Assembly (NCBI GenBank): GCA_025454125.1
Contig: JALOPA010000124.1
Span: 1-6,318 of the forward strand
Direction: 5' to 3'
Source of the DNA: Thermodesulfobacteriota bacterium
Lineage (GTDB): Bacteria > Desulfobacterota > DSM-4660 > Desulfatiglandales > HGW-15
Length of the DNA stretch: 6,318 nt
The notes beneath the pieces were generated by a model, which ran no database searches, was not told the origin of the DNA, and saw only the letters and a list, made by a program, of their open reading frames with translations. Both the position numbers and the translations under genes were made by a program. Below are positions 1 to 5,213 of this stretch, one piece after another. Each line of letters starts with the position of its first letter. The stretch's first letter is position 1.

Positions 1-24
1 CCGGTGAACCCGCCAGAGGTTTAC

Positions 25-41
25 CCGCCTCCGGAGGGCGG
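25..41. repeat. Short GC-rich hairpin
   Basis: A perfect 5-bp inverted repeat, CCGCC at 25-29 and GGCGG at 37-41, encloses a 7-base loop containing the palindrome TCCGGA. No T-run follows, so it is not a classical intrinsic terminator. It probably belongs to the same repeat-rich intergenic block as the palindrome at 88-107. Confidence 0.4.
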
Positions 42-83
42 ACAAGAACCGGGGTCCAGATATCCTGCAAGTGCTCGAAGAAC

Positions 84-142
84 CTGGATTCCGGCTTTCG
101 CCGGAATGACGAAAAAGACGGTTTTCGACTTTTTACGAGACG
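84..142. repeat. Dispersed palindromic repeat with ATTCCGGC/GCCGGAAT arms
   Basis: The core at 88-107 is a perfect 8-bp inverted repeat (ATTCCGGC, loop TTTC, GCCGGAAT). It is followed by GACGAAAAAGACGG and then a second, AT-rich stem (CGAAAA 110-115 with TTTTCG 122-127) and a run of five T at 130-134. From memory, the core with its TGG and GACG flanks matches a repeat family common between genes in many proteobacteria. The second stem plus T-run could act as a weak terminator for whatever lies upstream, but the stem has only two G-C pairs. Copy number in the genome cannot be seen here. Confidence 0.6.
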
Positions 143-166
143 ATCCTAATTAGCACAAAACAGTTG

Positions 167-204
167 CAGTTAAAAGACATTGTAGGCTATTTACGTTTTA
201 ACTG
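167..204. promoter_or_regulatory. 9-bp inverted repeat in the AT-rich leader of the first kinase gene
   Basis: CAGTTAAAA at 167-175 and TTTTAACTG at 196-204 are perfect reverse complements with a 20-base spacer. The block lies 18-55 bases before the start codon, in the most AT-rich stretch of the window. It overlaps a poor sigma70-like pair (TTGCAG at 164-169, TATTTA at 188-193, 18-bp spacer, about three of six matches each). It could be a two-site operator or a leader hairpin. The function is inferred; only the symmetry is seen. Confidence 0.35.
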
Positions 205-209
205 AAGCC

Positions 210-215
210 GGGAGG
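210..215 (+). promoter_or_regulatory. Ribosome binding site of the first kinase gene
   Basis: GGGAGG at 210-215 sits six bases before ATG 222. It supports 222 over the in-frame ATG at 234, which would place the site 18 bases away. Confidence 0.75.
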
Positions 216-221
216 CGAGCT

Positions 222-1223
222 ATGCTCAATGCCATGATCCAAGACCTTCTGAGCCCCGAGGCTCTTCCAGACCCCACCGCGCGGGTTCTGCTGGTTCAGA
301 CCCACATCTCCCTCGTATTCGTGGCCGATGAATTTGTTTACAAGGTGAAGAAGCCGGTCAATTTCGGGTTTCTGGATTTCACCACCTTTGAGAAAAGAGC
401 CTTTTATTGCCGGCAGGAATTGGACCTCAACAGACGCCTTGCAAAAGACATCTATCTCAGCGTGCTCCCTATTCGTTTTGACGGCAAGAAATACAGCATG
501 CGCTCCAGAAAAGGCGAGATTGTGGACCACGCGGTGAAGATGAAACGGATTTCCGAAGAGCGGCTGATGAAATCCCTCTATGAAAGGGGCGCCCTAACGG
601 AAAACCATATGCGCCGCCTCGCTCGAACCCTGGCCGCGTTTCATAGCCGTGCCCTGAGGAGCGAGGAAATCGACCGGTACGGAGAAGCGGACCGGTTCAG
701 AATCAACACGGACGAAAACTTCGCTCAGATCCACAAATACATAGGCGTCAGCATCGACAAGGAGCAGTACCGAGAGCTCCAGGATTGGACGGATCGTTTC
801 TACCGGACCCGGCGCCCGCTTTTCGACAGCAGAATCGGGCAAGGAAAAATCAGGGACTGCCACGGCGACCTGCACATGGAGCACGTCTGCTTTTCCCGTA
901 GCCTTTCCATTATTGATTGCATTGAATTTAACGAGCGGTTCCGTTACAGTGACACAGTGGCGGACATGGCCTTTCTCCTGATGGACCTGGAGTATCATGG
1001 GGGAAAGCGGTATTCCTCCCTGCTCTGGAAGCACTACAGGGAATTCGCCGGAGAGGAAGAGGTGGAACCTCTCCTGGATTTCTACAAAGTGTACCGTGCG
1101 GTGGTTCGCGGAAAGGTAAACAGCTTTCAGGTAGACGACCCGACCATCAGCCCCGGGCACAAGGACAAGGCGGTGCAGAGGGCGAGAAAGTACTTTTCGC
1201 TGGCATGTTCTTACCTTTCATGA
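222..1223 (+). CDS. Aminoglycoside-phosphotransferase-fold kinase, COG2187 type, substrate unknown
   Basis: A 333-residue protein with a protein-kinase-like/APH fold, predicted to be cytosolic with no signal peptide or membrane span. The N-terminal lobe has YKVKKPVNFGFLDF (40-53), the family's characteristic lysine-containing strand, followed by EKRAFYCRQELDLNRRLA. The catalytic loop is HGDLHMEH (214-221), with D216 as the expected base. IDCIEFN (231-237) supplies the metal-binding Asp (D232), and SDTVADMAFLLMDLE follows it. In this family the domain is usually the first half of a longer protein whose second half is a P-loop kinase. Here it stops alone at 1223, and the P-loop kinase is the next gene. 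The 'aminoglycoside' label reflects fold only; nothing suggests antibiotic resistance. Family assignment is firm; substrate and role are unknown. Confidence 0.88.
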   Translation: MLNAMIQDLLSPEALPDPTARVLLVQTHISLVFVADEFVYKVKKPVNFGFLDFTTFEKRAFYCRQELDLNRRLAKDIYLSVLPIRFDGKKYSMRSRKGEIVDHAVKMKRISEERLMKSLYERGALTENHMRRLARTLAAFHSRALRSEEIDRYGEADRFRINTDENFAQIHKYIGVSIDKEQYRELQDWTDRFYRTRRPLFDSRIGQGKIRDCHGDLHMEHVCFSRSLSIIDCIEFNERFRYSDTVADMAFLLMDLEYHGGKRYSSLLWKHYREFAGEEEVEPLLDFYKVYRAVVRGKVNSFQVDDPTISPGHKDKAVQRARKYFSLACSYLS

Positions 1224-1300
1224 GAACTGGGGGTGCGTTGCCGTCCCCGAGGTGAAATCGAGCCGGTACACGGGGCACGGGGCACGGAAAAGCCGGTATG

Positions 1301-1367
1301 GTTCACCGTTCACCGTAATGCCAGAAATTCACTGAGCGCTCTTTGCTGTGAGCCGTGAACGGTGAAC
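1301..1367. repeat. 13-bp perfect inverted repeat within the heptamer region
   Basis: GTTCACCGTTCAC (1301-1313) and GTGAACGGTGAAC (1355-1367) are exact reverse complements, separated by 41 bases. Each arm is nearly two copies of one heptamer, so the symmetry may come from opposed repeat runs and need not be an operator. In RNA it would form a long-looped stem with no T-run behind it. Confidence 0.65.
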
Positions 1368-1394
1368 AGTCAACAGTTCTTTTCCCCTTTGCTT

Positions 1395-1423
1395 TTGACC
1401 GTGCACCTTAGACCGTATACCTT
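1395..1423 (+). promoter_or_regulatory. Possible weak sigma70-like promoter for the P-loop kinase gene
   Basis: TTGACC at 1395-1400 matches five of six -35 bases. Candidate -10 elements are TATACC at 1416-1421 (15-bp spacer, four of six) or TACCTT at 1418-1423 (17-bp spacer, three of six). Both elements are built from the heptamer repeats, so the match may be incidental. Confidence 0.2.
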
Positions 1424-1428
1424 GTACC

Positions 1429-1456
1429 TTATTTCATGACGGAGAAAATGAAATGA
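1429..1456 (+). promoter_or_regulatory. Hairpin enclosing the ribosome binding site and start codon of the P-loop kinase gene
   Basis: ATTTCAT (1431-1437) pairs perfectly with ATGAAAT (1448-1454), and one G-U and one T-A pair can extend it to 1429-1456. The ten-base loop GACGGAGAAA carries the ribosome site GGAG (1441-1444), eight bases before ATG 1453, and the start codon lies in the 3' arm. Such a stem could reduce initiation or respond to temperature. It is AT-rich and therefore weak, and the regulatory role is inferred. Confidence 0.35.
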
Positions 1457-2055
1457 AAGAACCTTTTATTGATTTCATGAAAAAAGAGTTGGGCCCGGAC
1501 ACGGTGCTCATCGCTTGCGGGCTTCCGGCATCCTACAAGACGGAAACCACGGAAGTGATCGCCAGGCTCAAGGGATATGTCATCCTTCGCACGGACATGA
1601 TCCGTCTCGAGGTGCTGAGGGGCGAGGACATTTTCGATGAGAAAGTGGCTGCGGACATGGACAAGCGCAAGCTCGTCTACAAGGAAATGTTCAGGCTGGG
1701 CGAAGAACTCTCGGCCAAAGGCGAAAGCGTTCTTTTCGACGCCACCTTTGTGAGCCAGTCCTTGAGGCGGCGTGCCGCGGAGGTGGCGGCCAAGAACCGG
1801 AAGCGTTTCGTGATTCAGCAGACCCAGTGCCCGCAGGAGGTGTCTCTCTGGCGGATTTCAAAGAGAAGCAAGGAAAACTACGAGTCCAACGCACTGACCG
1901 AACAGGCCTACCTCAACAACAAGAAGAAGTTCGAGACCGTAGACCTCGAGGACCTGAAACGGCTCTATCCGGGCCTGGACATCCTTCACCTGCTGGTGGA
2001 CACCACCTCGGACCTTGAAACCGAGTGGTTTGTGGCGGACAAGATCGTTCGGTGA
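1453..2055 (+). CDS. P-loop (AAA-type) predicted kinase, COG0645 type, with an unusual Walker A
   Basis: A 200-residue soluble protein resembling the zeta-toxin/gluconate-kinase-like P-loop kinases of COG0645. After strand VLIACG, the P-loop is GLPASYKT (23-30). K29 and T30 are kept, but Tyr28 replaces the usual Gly of GxxxxGK[ST]. RTDMIR (46-51) is the substrate-side Asp/Arg segment. VLFDATF (93-99) is the Walker B-like strand with D96, followed by an Arg-rich stretch (RRR 105-107) and RISKRSKEN, the probable lid. ATG 1453 is supported by GGAG eight bases upstream. This domain is commonly the C-terminal half of the protein whose N-terminal half is encoded by the gene at 222-1223. Phosphoryl transfer is likely; the substrate is unknown. 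Confidence 0.82.
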   Translation: MKEPFIDFMKKELGPDTVLIACGLPASYKTETTEVIARLKGYVILRTDMIRLEVLRGEDIFDEKVAADMDKRKLVYKEMFRLGEELSAKGESVLFDATFVSQSLRRRAAEVAAKNRKRFVIQQTQCPQEVSLWRISKRSKENYESNALTEQAYLNNKKKFETVDLEDLKRLYPGLDILHLLVDTTSDLETEWFVADKIVR

Positions 2056-2136
2056 CCGATTCGCTCCGGCTGCCCGATGCGGGGTTTGTGCATTCCCTCC
2101 CTCGGTTTCCGTGGGACTGAGCCAAACCAGGCCCCC

Positions 2137-2166
2137 CGTTCGTGGTTCGACGCCTCACCGCGAACG
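2137..2166. repeat. Decayed REP-like hairpin
   Basis: CGTTCGTGGT (2137-2146) and ACCGCGAACG (2157-2166) are inverted arms with a single T-G mismatch and a ten-base loop. From memory, this resembles a widely dispersed intergenic palindrome with arms CGTTCGTGGT/ACCACGAACG around TCGACAAGCTC, here slightly eroded. Confidence 0.5.
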
Positions 2167-2181
2167 CAAAGTCGGATGCCT

Positions 2182-2196
2182 GCAAAACGGTTTTGC
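2182..2196. promoter_or_regulatory. 15-bp perfect palindrome upstream of ade, possible operator
   Basis: GCAAAAC, a central G, then GTTTTGC form a perfect odd-centred palindrome ending 61 bases before the ade start. The shape recalls operators of LacI-family regulators, and of the enterobacterial PurR box (GCAAACGTTTGC) in particular. Its centre has an extra base and each arm an extra A, so it is not a standard PurR site. It could also be a short hairpin (6-bp stem, loop CGG). No clear promoter was found beside it. Confidence 0.3.
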
Positions 2197-2227
2197 CCTT
2201 CGCCCTGAGAGGAGTGTCGATCAAGGG
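2196..2227. repeat. Remnant of a second dispersed palindrome
   Basis: CCCTT (2196-2200) and AAGGG (2223-2227) bracket TTCGCCCTGAG (2199-2209) and GTCGA (2216-2220). From memory, these are pieces of a common dispersed element (TTCGCCCTGAG, then CTTGTCGAAGGG), with extra bases inserted in its second half. It lies in the untranslated leader of ade, directly after the 15-bp palindrome. Confidence 0.35.
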
Positions 2228-2257
2228 TAGGTTCAAAGGCAGGGGTTAGAGACCCTC

Positions 2258-4003
2258 ATGAACGACAAAAAAGGCATTGAAATCCTGCAGCAGAGGATCA
2301 AGGCCGCTCGGCATCAGATTCCCTCGGACCTGGTCCTCAAAAGGGGCAGGGTGGTGAATGTCTTTTCCGGCGAGATTCTGGAGAGCGACGTTGCCGTGCA
2401 TCAGGGTGTGATCGTCGGCGTAGGGGATCGGTACGAGGGCGAAACCGAGGTGGATGTGCGAGGTGGGACCATCGCGCCCGGGCTGATCGACGGCCACATG
2501 CACATCGAAAGCACCATGCTCCTGCCCTCGCGGCTTAGCGATTCCCTTTTGGTGCACGGGACAACCGCCATTGTCTCCGACCCCCATGAGATCGCCAATG
2601 TGATGGGCATCGAGGGAATCCGGTTCATGCTGCGCGAGAGCGAGGGGCTCCCGTGTGATATCTTCTTTATGGCCCCGTCCTGCGTGCCGGCCACATCCCT
2701 GGAGACCTCCGGAGCCTCACTGGACCAGGAGGCGCTTGTCTCCCTGAGGAAGGAGCCGCGCATCCTGGGACTCGCCGAGATGATGAATTATCCCGGCGTG
2801 CTTGCAGGGGACGAGAGCGTGCTCGCCAAGCTGCGGCTCTTCAAGGGAAGAGTCATCGACGGCCATGCCCCCTCCCTTGTGGGCGACGATCTCCAGGCTT
2901 ACTGCACAGCCGGGATTCACTCGGACCACGAGACAATCCGCCTCCGCGAAGCGGAGGAAAAGCTGCGAGCGGGCATGATGCTCATGGTGCGTGAAGGGAC
3001 CTCGGCCAAGAATCTGGAAGCGATCGTCCCCCTGGTGAATCCAAAAAACAGCAGACGCTTCTGCCTGGTGACCGACGACCTGCACCCCGAGGACCTGTTC
3101 GAAAAGGGCCACCTCGATCATGTCCTCCGAAAGGCGGTGCGCCTGGGCCTGGACCCTGTGGCCGCAATTCAGATGGTCACCTTGAACCCCGCGGAGTATT
3201 TCCGGCTCCGGGGCCGGGGCGCAGTGGCACCGGGCTATGGGGCGGATCTGGTGGTGCTGCGTGACCTGGAGAATTTCCAGGTGGAGCGAGTTTACAAGGA
3301 CGGCCGCCTGGTCGCTCTGGAAGGGAATCTCTGCCCTGTTTTGAAAAAGGGACAGGACCCTTTGCCGTCATGGCCGATCCGAATCCCGCCGCTCAGTGCC
3401 GAGAGTTTCAAAATCCGCGGCCAGGGCGGCAGAGCGAGGGTCATTGAGGTGATCCCGGGGCAGATTCTCACCCGAGAACGCTTGCAAGAGGTGTCCTCGG
3501 TCGACGGCTGGGTGATCTCAGACATCCGTGAGGACGTTCTGAAGCTCATGGTGCTGGAACGCCACAAGGGAACAGGCCGCATAGGCCGCGGCCTTGTGCA
3601 TGGTTTCGGGCTGAAGAAAGGGGCTCTCGCTTCTTCTGTGGCTCACGACTCTCACAACCTCATTGCCGTGGGCGTGGAGGATCAGGACCTGCTCACGGCC
3701 GTTGAAGAGGTGAGGAGCATGGGGGGAGGGTTGGTGGTCGCGGAGGGAGAAAAGATCCTGGCCAGGGTGGCCCTTGAAATCGGGGGCCTCATGTCCAAAG
3801 AGATTCTGGAGTCCCTGAGGGGCCGGATCAAAGCGCTTTCCGTGGCCGCCGAATCCCTGGGATGCGCCCTGCCTGAACCCTTCATGGCCCTTTCTTTTCT
3901 GAGCCTGCCCGTGATCCCTGAACTCAAGCTCACGGACAGAGGCCTGGTGGATGTGCGGACGTTTCATCATGTGCCGCTTTTTGTGCAGGAGGTTCATCCA
4001 TGA
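2258..4003 (+). CDS. ade: Adenine deaminase (adenine aminohydrolase)
   Basis: Cytosolic metal-dependent amidohydrolase converting adenine and water to hypoxanthine and ammonia in purine salvage. Its 581 residues match the usual 570-590 of the family. PGLIDGHMHIEST carries the HxH metal ligands H80 and H82. Next come SDPHEIANV (H110, E111), LAEMMNYPGV with E174, DGHAP with H203, and GIHSDHE (219-225). VTDD (D273, D274) completes the amidohydrolase set. The C-terminal domain holds VAHDSHNLIAVGV, typical of adenine deaminases. An in-frame TAG at 2228 leaves ATG 2258 as the only sensible start. The ribosome site is poor (AGGGG at 2241-2245, twelve bases away), so translation may be modest. The gene opens a tight cluster, and its last four bases overlap the nadK start. 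Confidence 0.95.
   Translation: MNDKKGIEILQQRIKAARHQIPSDLVLKRGRVVNVFSGEILESDVAVHQGVIVGVGDRYEGETEVDVRGGTIAPGLIDGHMHIESTMLLPSRLSDSLLVHGTTAIVSDPHEIANVMGIEGIRFMLRESEGLPCDIFFMAPSCVPATSLETSGASLDQEALVSLRKEPRILGLAEMMNYPGVLAGDESVLAKLRLFKGRVIDGHAPSLVGDDLQAYCTAGIHSDHETIRLREAEEKLRAGMMLMVREGTSAKNLEAIVPLVNPKNSRRFCLVTDDLHPEDLFEKGHLDHVLRKAVRLGLDPVAAIQMVTLNPAEYFRLRGRGAVAPGYGADLVVLRDLENFQVERVYKDGRLVALEGNLCPVLKKGQDPLPSWPIRIPPLSAESFKIRGQGGRARVIEVIPGQILTRERLQEVSSVDGWVISDIREDVLKLMVLERHKGTGRIGRGLVHGFGLKKGALASSVAHDSHNLIAVGVEDQDLLTAVEEVRSMGGGLVVAEGEKILARVALEIGGLMSKEILESLRGRIKALSVAAESLGCALPEPFMALSFLSLPVIPELKLTDRGLVDVRTFHHVPLFVQEVHP
3987..3993 (+). promoter_or_regulatory. Strong ribosome binding site of nadK inside the ade 3' end
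   Basis: AGGAGGT lies six bases before ATG 4000 and inside the last codons of ade. With the ATGA overlap (4000-4003) this suggests translational coupling, yet the site is strong enough to initiate independently. Confidence 0.8.
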
Positions 4004-4905
4004 GTGAAAGGTCGGTGGGAATCATTTACAAGCATCACTATGAACCGGCCAAAGAACAGGCCCTGAAGCTGGAACACTGGCTCCAGGAAAGGGGCATCGC
4101 GGTCTTCTCGGAGGAGATGGGGGCGAGAGCCGCCATGAACGCCTGTTTTGAGGAACCCTCCTTTGTGCCCAGAGAGGTGCAGTTTGTGATCGTGCTCGGC
4201 GGGGACGGCACCCTGCTCGGCGCTGCGCGCAGGGTCGCTCGCTACGGGGTCCCGATTCTGGGGGTCAATCTGGGAGGGCTGGGGTTCCTCACGGAGATCC
4301 CCTTGAGGAATCTCTATCCGGCGGTGGAGCTCATGCTCGACGGCCGCCTGGAGCTGGAAACCAGGCTCATGCTCGAGGCCGTGGTGGTGAGGCAAGGGGA
4401 GGAGACCTGCCGTTTTCTCGTTCTCAATGATGTGGTCATCAATAAAGGCGCTCTGGCCCGCATCATTGACCTGGACGTCTTCATCAATGAGCAGTTTCTC
4501 ACAACCTTCAGGGCAGACGGACTCATCGTGTCCACGCCCACCGGATCTACCGCCTACAACCTCTCGGCCGGGGGTCCTATTTTGTATCCCACCATGTCGA
4601 GCTTCATTCTCACGCCCATATGTCCTTTCACCCTGACCAACCGGCCTATCCTTCTGCCGGACTCCCATGTGGTGTCGATCACCCTGAGCAGGAGAGGAGA
4701 GGAGAGGGTGAGCTTGACCTTCGACGGTCAGGTGGGCTTTGACCTGTTCCAGGGCGACAGGGTGCTGATCCAGAAGGCGAAAGAGAAGCTGAAGCTCATC
4801 AAGTCCCCGGATCAGAGCTATTTTGAAATCCTGCGAGAAAAGCTCATGTGGGGAGGAGTGCCCTACAGGAACCGCGAGGCGCAGGAGCCTCTGCAGCGCG
4901 CATAG
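4000..4905 (+). CDS. nadK: NAD kinase
   Basis: Cytosolic NAD kinase, phosphorylating NAD+ at the 2'-hydroxyl to make NADP+ with ATP or polyphosphate. At 301 residues it has the usual bacterial length. VLGGDGTLL contains the signature GGDGT (67-71) with catalytic D69. GVNLGGLGFLTE follows it. LNDVVINKG has the N143-D144 pair, and DGLIVSTPTGSTAYNLSAGGP (from D173) is the conserved NAD-binding segment with GSTAY. LTFDGQ lies near the C-terminus. The last 20 or so residues (WGGVPYRNREAQEPLQRA) extend past the conserved core and look unstructured. The start is fixed by AGGAGGT six bases upstream. It follows ade with a 4-base overlap and precedes the DUF4911-like gene by 28 bases, so it is probably co-transcribed with both. 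Confidence 0.96.
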   Translation: MSERSVGIIYKHHYEPAKEQALKLEHWLQERGIAVFSEEMGARAAMNACFEEPSFVPREVQFVIVLGGDGTLLGAARRVARYGVPILGVNLGGLGFLTEIPLRNLYPAVELMLDGRLELETRLMLEAVVVRQGEETCRFLVLNDVVINKGALARIIDLDVFINEQFLTTFRADGLIVSTPTGSTAYNLSAGGPILYPTMSSFILTPICPFTLTNRPILLPDSHVVSITLSRRGEERVSLTFDGQVGFDLFQGDRVLIQKAKEKLKLIKSPDQSYFEILREKLMWGGVPYRNREAQEPLQRA

Positions 4906-4933
4906 ACAGAAGAGAAAGAGGCGGAGTTCGATC

Positions 4934-5173
4934 TTGCAAACGACCCGATGGCAGTTCAGGGTGAAGCGGGAGGACATCCACTATCTTCGCACCACCATCG
5001 AAGCGTATGACGGGATGGCTGTGGTGCGCACCGCCGATCCCCTGGAGGAGAACGAACCGGGTGTGGCAATCATCGAGCTCCTGATCGCCCCGGGTTGCGA
5101 AGACATGATTTCGAATCTCATCGGCGCGTTGAGAGAACGGGAAGGAATCCGGCTGGAGCGCATCCCAGCCTAG
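4934..5173 (+). CDS. Small DUF4911-like protein of unknown function
   Basis: A 79-residue soluble protein, acidic through the middle, resembling the DUF4911 family, which I remember as a small domain often found near nadK/miaB in deltaproteobacteria. It reads as an alpha/beta unit. VKREDIHYLRTTIEAYDGMAVVRT is the likely first helix and strand. GVAIIELLIAPG is a central strand, and EDMISNLIGALRERE is a helix before a final short strand (IRLERIP). I chose TTG 4934 because an AGAGGCGGAG purine stretch ends about eight bases upstream. GTG 4961 lacks such a site, and ATG 4823 would overlap nadK by 83 bases and add an unlikely Cys/Arg-rich leader. No catalytic motif is evident. Confidence 0.7.
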   Translation: MQTTRWQFRVKREDIHYLRTTIEAYDGMAVVRTADPLEENEPGVAIIELLIAPGCEDMISNLIGALREREGIRLERIPA

Positions 5174-5213
5174 CCGGTTGCTGAAGGACAGGGGGGAGAG
5201 CAGAGAGCACAGA

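Larger units (their letters stand above)
1..153 (+). other. Open reading segment running in from the left edge; probably a gene tail or a repeat-derived spurious frame
   Basis: Frame 1 is open from the first base to a TAG at 151-153, giving 50 codons. The first part is proline- and glycine-rich (PVNPPEVYPPPEGG). The second part reads WIPAFAGMTKK and lies exactly over the dispersed palindrome at 88-107. From memory, WIPAFAGMT peptides are the signature of spurious or repeat-extended reading frames over this common intergenic repeat. It could be the C-terminal tail of an upstream gene extended into a repeat, or no gene at all. No start codon or ribosome site can be judged, because the frame begins outside the window. 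Confidence 0.2.
1262..1431. repeat. Degenerate 7-bp tandem repeat region between the two kinase genes
   Basis: Most of the 229-base gap is made of short heptamer runs. The first is CACGGGG, CACGGGG, CACGGAA (1269-1289). The second is CACCGTT, CACCGTA (1304-1317). The third is GTGAGCC, GTGAACG, GTGAACA, GTCAACA (1348-1375). The fourth is TTGACCG, TGCACCT, TAGACCG, TATACCT, TGTACCT (1395-1429). The second and third runs are reverse complements of each other. The word AGCCGGTA also recurs at 1261-1268 and 1291-1298. The layout resembles the heptameric STRR repeats known from cyanobacteria, though the sequence differs. No open frame or RNA gene is visible here. Confidence 0.65.

Noticed and set aside
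594..1160. Minus-strand 188-codon frame opposite the first kinase gene
   Set aside because: Antisense shadow; the + strand carries the conserved HGDLHMEH and IDCIEFN motifs.
222..1223. Antibiotic resistance aminoglycoside phosphotransferase
   Set aside because: The sequence belongs to the COG2187 group, defined by fold similarity and frequent fusion to a P-loop kinase, and there is no mobile-element context.
1221..1260. Possible terminator after the first kinase gene (GGGG paired with CCCC)
   Set aside because: Only a four-base stem with a long loop and no following T-run.
1262..1431. CRISPR array
   Set aside because: The units are 7 bp and degenerate, with no 25-37 bp repeats, no regular unique spacers and no cas genes.
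2015..2230. Plus-strand 71-codon frame across the gap before ade
   Set aside because: It begins at a TTG inside the P-loop kinase gene without a ribosome site and runs through palindromic repeats; the peptide resembles nothing known to me.
3994..4977. Long minus-strand open frame (327 codons) opposite nadK
   Set aside because: It is an antisense shadow of nadK in GC-rich DNA: its peptide is rich in His, Arg and Gly with no recognisable domain, while the + strand encodes an unmistakable NAD kinase.
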